From Heterotrichella gracilis (taxonomy: Eukaryota; Sar; Xanthophyceae; Tribonematales; Xanthonemataceae), in NCBI GenBank assembly GCA_032358255.1, contig JAULBX010028049.1, positions 62,001 to 126,000 on the forward strand: a stretch of 64,000 nt of DNA, in the 5' to 3' direction. Under the pieces are notes generated by a model, which was given only the letters and a program-made list of their open reading frames with translations, had not been told where the DNA came from and ran no database searches. This document shows positions 1 to 11,400 of this stretch, in pieces; positions within the stretch are counted from its first letter, which is position 1; each line of letters begins with the position of its first letter. A program made the translations under genes and the position numbers.

Positions 1-442
1 TGCCATTGACAAGGTGGCAGACCAGATGCATCATGCTGGGATAGGCAAGGTTGCCCAGGTGACTACCCACCCACAACCCACTCGTAGTGGGTTGCGCTTC
101 TGCCCCACGACTCCAGGTTGTGCCCCCCCTTTCCCCATTGCTTTCTACAGTAGCAGCTTTCTACGGTAGCAGTATAATACACAGCCATACGCTACTTGTA
201 AGAGCACTCAAGCCATTGGGTAACGATGGCAGTGTGGTTGGAAAGAATCCAATCATTATTGTTTCATTGACAATATGAATAACATTCAATAAACGGTGAT
301 GCACAGGACGAACATGACAGCGACATGACATTGCCCACAGAAGAGGTCACTCGTGGGAGCTCAAAAGACCAGTCAGCTCAGATGGCCAGAATTAGAAAGG
401 GAGCTGCTCACAAGAAAGTACGAAATGCCATTGCCAAATGCT
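1..442 (+). CDS. 3' end of an unidentified gene (partial, weak)
   Basis: Bases 1-58 read openly as a peptide ending GIGKVAQ and stop at a good donor (CAG followed by GTGACT). A second open block starts after a CCCACAG acceptor near 340 and continues in a compatible phase to a TAG at about 442, reading RWPELERELLTRKYE near its end. The joined piece would be the last two exons of a gene whose body lies left of the window. The PELERELL string loosely recalls the CENP-B/Tc5-type HTH of pogo-like transposases, but the stretch is too short to assign a family. I cannot name a function. Both splice sites are inferred by eye. Confidence 0.2.
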
Positions 443-553
443 TAGGTTGCATTCAATGCGCTTTGCTCATTAAATGCTGCACATAATTTGCCGCCATCAG
501 CTTGGCCTTTAACTGGTCACCTGTTTAAATTGTTAAATATTGAAAAATTACAA

Positions 554-2396
554 ATGTTGCCGCCAGGTCCTGACGCATCTGAGCTGACCATGTTTGTGCA
601 GTTGATTGTCAGTGGCCGGCACCACCAAGCCCTGCGCAGTCCTGCCACTGCGGCGGCACCAAGAACCCTGAGAACTCGCCCCAGGAAGGTGAGTACGTTT
701 TATACGCGTGATCACCCATGACAGCCATTTTGCTCGCAGCACAATACATTTCCTCTAGAGCTCTTGCTGTGTGTGGAAATACTCTTTGCACGTCTTTGAT
801 GCTGAAATCATCTCAAAGAATATTATGTACCTTAATTTGGACTGTCCAAATGGTCACAATGATATGTTGGAAACCTGCGAATGGTTAGCAGAAAGGCTGA
901 GATGTGCTAGCAGCTATCTGCAATGTATTTCCTGTTTGCATTTGTGTTCTTATGTACCATCACAGTTGTCATAGTGCAAAGCGTTTCTGCCCTTTTTCAA
1001 CATTTCCACCCTGAAACGTGCTGCAGACAATCATGACCGCACGCCCACAGAAGCGAGAGACGCGCATCCAGAAGGCCGCGAAGGTGATACTAGGCCATCT
1101 CCTCAATCACCTGCGGACTAGTCAGGATCTCACACTGGAAAGCGAAATCAGGTAAACTGTGCACATGAGGTGACGCCATTAGTTGCCCTAAAACAATGGC
1201 TGTCATGGTTTGCCATTGATTTCTCTTACTGACATGCATGCACATGATCCATATAGGCAGTCAAGCAAAAACCTTCTTCCTAATTTTAATAATTATCGAG
1301 GATTTATAAGGGTATCTGCTGCTCCATCCGGTGACGAGAAGCGAAATTGCCCCATAACGAGGGGCGTCACCATGGCATGGTTTTCCATTGACATGCATGT
1401 CCAGGCACTGTCGCAAAAATACGCTCAAAATATTAACAGTAAATTGAATGATAATGGAGTATTCTCATCCACTTGTCAAAAACACCTTACCCGCTGTTCC
1501 CGGATTACTGTTACAGTAGTCACCTGCCAGCATTTCCTTTCTTTGTATTTTAACGCAGGCGCACGTACGGCAACACCCCAGACACCTCCAAGGCCCTGCG
1601 GCTTCTCATGACTGACCACAAGATTGCAAGAGTCGGGAAAGGCGGCCGAGGAGATCCATTTCAGTACAGACTGACCGCTTCAGGCAAATCCTCAGGAGTG
1701 GGCTTGGCAGCAGCAGCCAGACCAGGACACAATTTCCCAGCCATGCCACCAGGCGCACCACCCACAGCAGCAGCTCCATCTGCGCACGCACCAATGTCAG
1801 CACCCACCAGATCACCACCTGCAACACTGTCCAGTGACCCAGAAGACAGCGAGCCACCCAGCCCAGCTCTGCACATTCCAAAGAAACCACGCAACGCCAG
1901 GAAAAGGCAGGTTCTGCAGCCAGTGGAGTCAACCAGCCTGCTCAACATTGCTCCCCACAACATGATCAACCAAGGACCAGCACTTGGTGTGGCACAACTG
2001 CTGGAGCCAAACAGCCTTCCCAGCAGTAATCTGATCAACCAAGGATTTGCTCAAGCACTTGGTGTGGCACATCCAGGCACATCTCTGAGGTACATGGCTG
2101 ATGCCATATATGGCAGCCACGGATATCTCTCCAATGCCATCAGCGAGCCAGCACAGGGCATGCTGTTTGGATCATGGGGGAGTGTGCACAACAACCTTTC
2201 TGTATCTGGCCTTGCAGCGCCTCCAAAGCAGGCACCACCACACGTGCTGGAGAGGGTTTCTACTTTTGACAACACCCATCCTCTGCCTGGCAGACCCATT
2301 CACGAGGGCGAGAACGAGCAGCCCACAAGCAGCCGCATCTTCCCAGGCAAGCCTGTGGCGCAACAGCATGGAGAGACATGGAAAGGCTCAGCCTGA
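554..2396 (+). CDS. putative winged-helix/HTH-like nuclear protein
   Basis: Three phase-compatible exons: about 554/590-688, 1027-1151 and 1559-2396. The product is about 350 aa. After a short basic N-terminus, residues from TARPQKRETRIQ through the exon 2/3 join (ESEIR then RTYGNTPDTSKALRLL) to GKGGRGDPFQYRLT form a compact charged alpha/beta block. It looks like a small winged-helix DNA-binding unit: helix, YGN turn, helix, then a GGRGDPF wing-like loop. The remaining C-terminal 200 residues are low complexity (Pro, Ala, Ser) and look disordered. They contain a degenerate internal repeat (MINQGPALGVAQ and LINQGFAQALGVAH) and a KKPRNARKR stretch that could be a nuclear localisation signal. 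The start codon is uncertain: ATGs at 554 and 590 are both in frame, and an upstream exon is possible. I do not recognise the family by name; a DNA-binding role is inference. Confidence 0.55.
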
Positions 2397-4151
2397 TCAA
2401 TGCAACCACAGAGGACTGGGCAAGTGGGTGTCACAGGCAGTCATCAAATGTATATTCACCCAACTCCAGCGCAGCTGTGTGCCTAGCTGCGCAATGGCAG
2501 AACCACAGTAAGGCTGACATCGCTGCCAGCCCAATGACATAGCTGTCCACACATCACGCAAAGTCATCTTATGTGTGAGTTTTTTTGTATCTATAGAGGT
2601 TTTATAGGACATCATCAAGCTTGGCATCCCGTCTTTACCTATCAATGCCTGCCATGGGATCTGTACTATATTTGGGACGTGCTGACATAAATTCCAAGGC
2701 ACAATGTTTTACCATTAGTGCACAACCTGCACTTAGATTTCCAATGAAGCAGAATTAGTACTGCTGAGCAGCTCAAGCTTGCTGGCCGCAAAGTATCAGC
2801 GTGCCTGGTAGTAGAATACGCATCAGGTTTTAGCCTAGCCCCTGGGGCTGCACCATCTTATCCCTGAGCAGTGGTAAGGATCTGGCTTCATCACCCTATA
2901 GTGTGTAGTAGTCAGTGTGGCCCTGCGGCAGAACTTGACCCGATCACTGTTGAATCAATTTGCAATAAGGATCGACATGATTTGAATCGCTACACGTTAC
3001 ATTCCGCACGCTGCAGCTTGTTTTGCTGTATGGATGAACCGTTTACGCCTGCACAGGCAGCGCAAGGCAGTCATGATTTTTGAATAGTAGAAAGACAGGT
3101 TTTGAATCCGATTTGTGAACAATTGTTATCAATAACAGGTCATGCACACATGTCTATTGACAAGAGCCAGGGTACATTAGTCTATAATTGGCAGTGACTG
3201 ATTTTATGTGTAGTAAGGATGTATATACATGCTCACTAGTACTAATCATTACTCACTTGTAATAATTGACAGGATGAAGGGAGCTAGGTACTAGATGCAA
3301 AACTGCGTTGTATTTCAATGGAATGGCCAGTCAGCCAAAAAGTTCAGAGTTGACAGGAAAACATGCCATGGACATTGGACAGAAGTGGCCTGTTGTGAGC
3401 CTGAATTTCAGCGTGGCCGGCGCCTTGAGGCACATTGCAACTGCCAGTGCAGTGCATTCGCCAGGGGCTGTGCCTCTTGTGGGTTAGCCCCACCTACCGA
3501 ATGGAGCCTCAGTTGGTGGTCCACTGTGTTGCACAGCACACCCTGCACACTGTGGCTACTGCTTGAGCATATTTCAAGTGACATGAACTACCATTTGCAC
3601 TGTAAGGTACTGCAGGGTTGTTAGGACAAGCAGGCAATGACAAGCTTCCAAAGATATCAGTGAGGGGAGAATTATATCGAAATGCAATAGTATATTATAA
3701 ATTCAACAGAATAAAATCAACCGCTCTTCTTTTCCTTACATTCTGAACGGGTTGGCTTTCTATATGCAGAACAAACTTGAGTATCAGGTCGATAACGCCA
3801 CTGTTTTGAGCAAGGGTTTGGAACGCGCATCAGTCTTCGCACATGCATGCATGCATAATCCTGGAACCATCTTGTGGAGACCAGAGACAACACCTGGACA
3901 GCTTTCGCCGTTGCCAAGAGTTGTGACAGTCGTAATGTTGACAGCCTGTATATGCTAATTCCCCCCTCTCTTTGGCTTGAAAACAACTCCACCTTTGTCA
4001 CAAACACACGAGCTCAGCTTGCTGCATGCGTCCTCCTGACAAGGGAGCAGGCAGAACCTTGGGCTGCTCGCGTATTAACCACAACCTCCTGCTACTCGAA
4101 CTCGTCTTTGGCTGCCTGCTCCAATGCCGTAGTGTTCCGGCCCAAGCAGTT
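2397..4151. other. intergenic or intronic stretch, no supported gene
   Basis: No open frame here has coding character with matching splice sites. It probably holds the 3' UTR of the HTH gene and the upstream region or first exons of the Gln-rich gene. Around 3843-3857 lies an overlapping ATGCATGC palindrome cluster of the kind seen near other gene starts in the window. Confidence 0.4.
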
Positions 4152-5333
4152 ATGGCAATGGCAATGGAGGGTACACCCATGGTAACCTACCCACAACGGC
4201 TGCCTGCTCCTGCCACCGTTCGTCTGCGGCCTCGTGCTGGCTCAGGTTTCGGCAGGCGGGGTGTGTTCCAATGTTGGCAATACAGTGTTGGGCACATTTC
4301 AGCACAACGCCGGGGCGAACACCCCGTGTTTCACGAGGTGAGCTTTTCCTCCTTCGAAAAATGCTTCCTTCTGAGGAGCCCCATGCCTGCCAACCCCTTT
4401 TTCCCTGGGAGTGCCCTACACCCTAGCTGCCTAGCCTCTGACCTGAACCCTAAACCCTAAACCCTGAACCCTAGCTGCCGAGCCGCTGACCTGGACACTA
4501 AACCCTAGCTGCCTAGCCTCCGACCTGAAAGCTAACCTTCAGCCCTCCACCCGCAGCTTGCCTTGCGGGAGCAGTCGCTGCTTCAGCGGGAGTGTGCAGT
4601 GATGGAACAGGAGGCGGCACTGGCTCAGCGGGAAGAGCAGCTGAGCGCGCAACAGGCTGAACTCGCTTACCAACAGCAGCAGCTGAGCGCCCAACAGGCT
4701 GACCTTGCTTACCAACAGCGACAGCTGAGCGCGCAACAGGGTGACGATGAGCCCATGAAAACCCTCAACAGGGTGTCAGCTAGCACAACCAGCAGCAGCA
4801 AGGGGGTAATGCACAGGGGCTGCGGGAACAGCAGCACAAACAAGTTCATCAAGTATTACAGCGAGGAGTTCCTGGATCTACCGGAAGGAACCGGGGAAGG
4901 AACCCCGCTGGAGCGCTTTGACCTCAAAATGCCGCTGGGGTACACGCTGGCCCTGGAAGACCTTCTGCACATAACAGACGGGCCACTGGTGTGCATACTG
5001 AACCGCATCCTTCTCCAGAGAGGGGGAAAGCCAGTGGGTAGCATGGTGGAAGCTGCCTTGGATTACGAGGCTGCAACAGGCGTTCGCAACAAGCAACAGG
5101 TGTTGGAGGCCTTTACAGCTTTGGTGGAAGATGTCATCGAGGATTCTGCAGAGGACTGGGATATTGAGGCGCTGATCAGGCAGTGGGGTGATGCAGGGGA
5201 TCAGAGGCCACTGCGAGACTCTGTTAAATTACGCCACCTTCCACCACCCAATTATGACTGCGACAAATTGAACCGACTGGACTGGCTCATCATGGTAGAT
5301 GATGACTTCGCAAAGAGTGCCCATTCTTACTGA
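4152..5333 (+). CDS. Gln-rich heptad-repeat protein with acidic C-terminal domain
   Basis: The last exon is clear: 4557-5333, phase 0, preceded by a CCCGCAG acceptor. An upstream exon in frame ends at about 4336 (GAG then GTGAGC). It contains an ATG-rich start (MAMAMEGTP) at 4152, taken here as a working start; an in-frame ATG at 4026 is an alternative. The last exon opens with about 65 residues of almost pure coiled coil, in which a 14-residue unit (LSAQQAELAYQQQQ and variants) is repeated nearly three times. A folded-looking domain of about 160 residues follows, rich in Leu, Asp and Glu (for example YTLALEDLLHITDGP and LDWLIMVDDDFAKS). I do not recognise that domain. The gene converges on the minus-strand gene that ends at 5468. 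The intron between the two exons is made of CCCTAAA-type repeats. Confidence 0.5.
4418..4535. repeat. telomere-motif-rich tandem repeat in an intron
   Basis: About three diverged copies, 35-50 bp apart, of a unit reading CCCTAGCTGCCTAGCCTC followed by TGACCTG. Runs of CCCTAAACCC (plant-type telomere motif) lie between them. The block sits inside the last intron of the Gln-rich gene, so it is an interstitial array, not a chromosome end. Confidence 0.75.
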
Positions 5334-5467
5334 TACCTGTCACCACTGTGGCATGACGTCAAGGACGTCAAGATTTGATATCATATTGATTTGATAGCAT
5401 ATGCGACATCGGTACCCTCCCCCCTCTCCACCCCCCATGCAATGGAATAGTGCAAATTGAGAGGCTC

Positions 5468-8400
5468 TCAGCTTCCCTCCCCCTCTTTCCCACCCCCCTG
5501 CAGCCGCTCCCGCATCTCAGCGGTGTACTTCTTGCTGCCTGCGCATACACTGGCCACCTTGCCCAAAATGCGCGCCTCCACCACATCCGAAGGGGATTCT
5601 CCCCCCAGCGGGTCGAACACTGACATCCCCTTGCCTGACGGCGTGCGCGGCAGCCTCGCCAAACCCTTCCCAGGGGTATTTTCCAACTCGGCCATGCCCG
5701 AGGCGCTGCCTGAGCGTGAGAGGGTGCGGGCCCCAGCCAGCAGCGGCCGCCGGGCTGAGGGGGAGGGGGTGTTGCTGAAGGGGGGTGTTGCGGCGCGGGA
5801 GGCCGGGGGGGTGATGGTGGGTCGCGCCTGCGGGCTGCTGAGGCTGGTGCCTGGCAGGTCCTCGGTGGAGGGGCTGGAGGTGAGGCTAGGGGCAGCGCTG
5901 GCCTGCAAACAATCACATGATGATAGTAACTTTTAATGATCGGGGTGGTAGTAAGAATGGATGATCAGGGGCTAGAGATGAGGTTGATGCCGGCGCTGGC
6001 CTGCACCAAATTGCACAGGATGATGACTAGGATGATCATCAGCATGAGCTACCATGAAATCTACCGTGATGATTACTAGGAAAGTTATCTTCTGCAGGTC
6101 CCCACATAAGACGATTGTCAACATCGTGAGAGGAGAATGGTTTGAAGTCTAGGATGGGGATGCGCATGGAATCCCCCTGGCCTCCTCTCCAATCCCCACA
6201 GTTGGCATTCCCCACTGCACGCCCTCAAACATCCAAGGCGCCGCTCGCCAATCCCTACACCTTGAAACCTGAAACTTTGCCCTGCCCCACCCACCCACCT
6301 GCGCAACCTTCTCCGGTGTTCCCCCCTTGAAAGACCCCGCTGGGCTGGCCCCCCTCCATGAGCTGTACTTGTGGTAGTCAGCCAGCGAGGATGGCCTGAT
6401 GGTATCCCTGGCCGCCCGCTCACCCATCCCATCAATGGTGCGCTGCACAGCCACGGGCAGCTTGGCGATGGTGGCAAGGTACCTGTGGAATAAGGCACAA
6501 GGGGAGATACTTACAGACTTGCGAGTTTAGTAAGTGCAGGAAATGTCAATTTCATTGAGTCAATTCATGCATCAATTGTATTGACAGTAAGTCATAACCA
6601 ATGCATTCCAGCAATGGACTGCCAGACCATCAGCCATCTTCCCCACCTGATGCACTGCTCCAGCAGGAACTGCTCCTTTGCCATTGCCGACACCTGCACG
6701 CGCATGTCGTCCAGCTGGCGCTTCAGGCGCTCGTGGTATTGGAGCTTCTGCTTGGGGTTGCTGTGGCCAGAGGACCCAGACTGCGACAAATCCTCCTGGG
6801 CACGGGCAAGAACACGTTTATAAATGGATAATACATAGATGATGATGACAGTGATATTGGATTTTCAAGGTTCTGCGTCAACAAATAGTTTAATAAAAAA
6901 ATGATGATTTGACACGAGCACTACGCCAACCAGATACCACTGTACCAAACAGTGATGGTGACGTCTTGTAGAAGGTAAACTACCATCGTGAGTTTCTTGA
7001 TGTACATGTAAAAACAATTCTAGATACAGGTACAATACACCACATGCATGCAAAGCAATGCTGTGCACGCATAACATGCTTTGCAAAGCCCTGTGCTTGG
7101 CCCAGTACCTGCAGGTCCTGGATCCGGTTGGTCAGCGCCTCGTTCTCCCGCACCAGGCGCTCCATTTCCAGCAGCAGCGTGGTCCAGGGCCGCTCACCCC
7201 CGCTGGTGGGCATCAGCTCCTCAAGGTAGGATAACACAGAGCCTGGGGAGGGGGGGTAAAGGAAATGGTGGGTGAACAAGTCACGGGGAGGTGCGGGGTC
7301 AGTGATGAGGATGGAAGCCGAGCTGGAGGTTTGGTGGTGGGATAATTCAAGGTGTGCTTCAGGACTGACGGTGGCCATGATCACCCTGAAAGGATTTTGA
7401 TTTACATAATGATGGTGCACCCATGATCACGCCAAAATGACTGAGACCAAATGAAGATGGTGCACAGGCATTCGAGGTCAAACATGCGCCTTTTCTGGGT
7501 TCTGTACATCAGCATTCCGTGCAACTTGACACACTGTGCGTGGCATGTGAGGCTGGGGGGCATCCAGCGCCTTCACATACCTGTCTTGGGCCGCATGGCC
7601 ATCAAATCTGAAGCCACCACTTGCACTGATGCATCCACAGGCGCCGCTGCAACTGCTGCCTGCTTGGAGGTCTCAGCAGCAGCCAGCTGCACAGTCAGCG
7701 GCCCCACTGCTGCTTCATGTGCAACAACCTCCTGCCTCAGGGATTGCACCTGCTCCTGTAGAGCCACCCCTGCCTGTTGCGCTGACTGGAGCTCCTCAGC
7801 ACGAGTGGTCGCAACAGTCTCCTGCTGGGTGATCTGTTCTTGCAACGCAGAGAGCTCGGCGTCTTTCTCCTGCAGCTGCTGCTGCAACTGCACCTGGGCC
7901 TGTTCATGGGAAACAAGCGCATCCTGCTGTTGGGACAACTGTTTTTGCAGCTCAGCAACGGCGTCCTGCTGCTGCGACACCTGTTCTTGCAGCTCAATGA
8001 CGGTTTGCTCTTTCTCAGCCAGTTCCTCCTGCAGTTGCTGCACTGTGGCAGCAGTGCTGGAGGCTGCAGCAGCGTTTTCAGCCAGGCCGGAGATGGCTGC
8101 CTCCCTTTCTTCCAACTGCTGTTGCAGGTGCTCGACAGTGGATGCCGCCGTGGTTGCAGCAGCAGTGTTGCTCTCTTTCAAAGTGGTGATCAGGGCCTCT
8201 TTCTCGTGCAGCTGCTGCTCCAGCTGCCTCACCACAGGAGAGTCAGCAGCAAGCTCACTGCTCTCCCTCAACGAGCTCACCAGCGTCTCTTTTTCTACCA
8301 GCTGCTCCTTCAGCTCACGAACAGTGTCAGCTGTTGTCGCAGCGTTCTCCTGGCTTTGCCCCAGCTGGGTCTTGAAGCTGTCCAGCAGGTCGGCCTGGGC

Positions 8401-11400
8401 AGACAGCTGGGCCTTCAGCTGCACCAAGTCCTTATCCTTCTCAGCAAGAGCTTGCTCAAGGGTCTGGAGTTGGTCTGTCAGCGTGCTGACCTGGACCTCC
8501 CTTGCCTTCAGCTGGTCATAGGTTTGCTGATGGTCCACCTGCAGGATCTGCTTGGATGCAAGGAGGGCAGCCTGTTGTTCAGCCTGCTCGTGCTGCTGCT
8601 GCTGAAGCTGGGTCATGCGGGTGCCAAGGGCTCCAACCTGGACCAAACCACAGTAATGATATGTCATATTATTGAGCCAAGAACCGGCTTCACAACCTCA
8701 TTGAGCCAAGAACCGGCCTAGAACCGGCTTGAAAACCTGTATTGTAATTGTGATGGTGACAAGCAATTGTGATTGATCACACACTAGTGAATATGTGTAG
8801 TAAACCAAAACGATACATGGATTGACTATCTAAATAAGAGGACCATTTGCAAAAGATATGGCATGCATTGTAAATCATTGCATGGCCCACAGCTGTGTCA
8901 TGCAGCAGCGACATCCCCACTGCGACTGCATGCATGTCTGCGCAATGCACATTAAACAACACTCGCAAACACCAGCATTCGGAATCATCTGCCTTACCTC
9001 TCCTTCCTTGGATTTTGCCTCTTGTTCCACTTCTGCCTTTAGGGACTCGAGCTCTGCAACCTGCTGCAAGAGCCTGGCGATTTCTGCGTCCTTTGCAGAC
9101 AGCGTGCCCTCCAACTCCCTGACATGCTCAGCAGCTCCTGAAGCGCATAAGTATACAATGGAAACCATGTCAATGGGAAAATCCACAAGATCATGGACAC
9201 AATTCGGGGAATTATCCGATTCGAAGGCTGCATGACAACATGTGACCATCGCACATCCACATGTGACAACGGGTACCTCTACACCTTCCAAGATATCTCA
9301 GAACAGAAACAGATGCCAGTAGATGCGCTAAATAAAATAAAATGTGCAACTTTATTAGTTGCCACCAAGGTTTAAACTATTACCTGCAACCTCCTCGTTT
9401 CTCTGCACCAGCTGTTGGATGACAGTCCCGCTCTGCGCCTCCGATGCCATCAGGCGCTGCACCAGCCCCTGCTTGTCCTCGCTCAGCGCATGCATCTCAG
9501 ACTGAGCCGCCTCAACCTGCGCCGCCAGCTCCGAGTTCCGCGCCTTGGTCTCAATGGCCTGGCGCTGCGACTTCAGAAACGCGGTGTTGGTGTTGTGAAG
9601 CTCCTGCTCCATGTGGTTGCACGCCTTGAGAGCTTCCTCGGTAGCCCTGCGCTGCTCAACCAGTTCCGAGTGCGAGGTGGAGGCGGTGGCCCTCAGTAGG
9701 GTAAGCTCGGCTTGGGCAGCTGCCAGGTCTGTGTGCAGCTGGGTGCCGAGCAGGGTCGAGGAGTTGTGGTCCTGCTGCAGCTTGGCGTACTCCTCTGCCA
9801 GCAGCTGGTGCTGGGTGGCTGCGGCCTGCAGCTGGTGCTCAAGCTCGGTCGTCCTGGCGAACCCCTGGGCAACTGCAGCCTGGAGCTCAGCCACCTGCAT
9901 GGGTAGGTTGGTTAGGTACGAGCCATTCCAGCCATGGTAATATTGATACATCCCTTCATGAACACATGCGCATTCCAGCTTTACAGCCAGGTCAGCCTGG
10001 ATGAAATGATGCATTCATGGGAGGCCTGTTATGCATCTTCACCACCAGTTGACAGATTCCATCAGTTTCTTGATTATAGGCACGGCTTGCCAGACAATTG
10101 TCCCCAAATGTGGCAGATGGCGGCGAACCAGCCCATGGTCCCTACCTGTGCCAGTAGCTGGGCCTCCACCTCCTTGCTCACATACTCATCCTCCAGGCGC
10201 CTCTGTGCCACCTGCTGCTGCTGGCTGGCTGCCACCAGCTCCTCAGACTGGGCCTGGGTGCGCAGCTGCAGGGCCTGGAGGTCAGATTGAAGCTTCTGGA
10301 GGGCTGGTTGGGAGGTGGCAACTTGGTCCTGTTGGTTGGGGCAAAGATAGATTGGGACTCAGTGGCAAAATGGCAGAAGATCCCATTGTAATGCCACTTG
10401 TAGCCAGGGATTGGCTACAGATGTATGTAAAGACACATACCATCTGTACGTGGTGACGAGTTGCAGTATACAACACGTGGATACTTGGCAACATTTCAAC
10501 CCCTGCACCCAAAAATGCCAAGAATCGACATTGAATGCCATTACACCATCCCTGCTGCTCCTGACCCCACCTGGAGCTGCCTGGCCACAGCATCGCCCTG
10601 CGTCTTCTCCAGCTGCAGCTGCTCCATGTCCCTGGCCATCACCTCCACCTGGTGCCCCAGCTCCCTGGCCTCGCCCCTGAACTTCTGAACCTGCTGCTTC
10701 CGGGCCTCGTACTTGGCCTTGAGCGTGCCCAGCTGCTGCGCAAGGGCCTGGTTATCCGCCAGCAGCTTGGCGTCCTGGTCCACGATGTCACCCGCCAGCT
10801 GCTGCTGCAGGGACTCGACCTCCCTCTCAAGGTGCTCCTTGTCTGCCTCCAAAGCCTGAGTAGGTGGTATAATAAACACAAATTAAAAGCAAGAGACCAT
10901 GCAGCTTGTCCCTAGTCAGGAAGCATCGTCAACTGAAGAAGAGCTTACAATCAGCAGGGCATTACCCTCCTGCTGCTTTGTCCCACACCATACTTGCAAC
11001 TGCATGGCTGCCGTATGACCGGTGTATGCAGTGTTACTTGGATTATGGCATAAATAGCTTGGATGCCGTTTGACTAAGGGCCACCATCAAACACCCAGCA
11101 CAAAGTTCGCTGCACACCTGGTTGTTCACTGCAACAGCGTCCAGCTCATCCCTGAGAACAGCCTCCTGCTCAGACAGCTCCATTTGGGCCTCTGCAAGCA
11201 TCTCGTGCTCCACCAGCAGGTTGTTGATGGTGGCCTTGTTGCGTGAAGCCTCCATCTTGGTGTCAGCCAGCTGCTTCTGTGCAAAGGTGAGCTTCTCCTC
11301 CATCATCTGCCTCTCAGAGGTGAGGTTCTGGACCTGGGAGGAATGGTACAGAATTAGGCTAGATTCCTTCTCACTATGGCTCTCCTTGATTAAAGCTCTT

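Noticed and set aside
340-442. Pogo/Tc5-type transposase fragment (PELERELL string)
   Set aside because: About 35 residues with one short suggestive string; no catalytic domain or terminal repeats are visible, so a transposon call is not supported.
4443-4535. Chromosome end or subtelomere
   Set aside because: TTTAGGG-type motifs are scattered in short degenerate runs inside introns throughout the window with ordinary genes on both sides; there is no terminal array.
7451-8521. Plus-strand open frame of 356 codons rich in Ser and Cys
   Set aside because: It is the antisense shadow of the long coiled-coil exon on the minus strand; CAG/CTG-rich coding sequence leaves the reverse strand open. 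No splice or family support.
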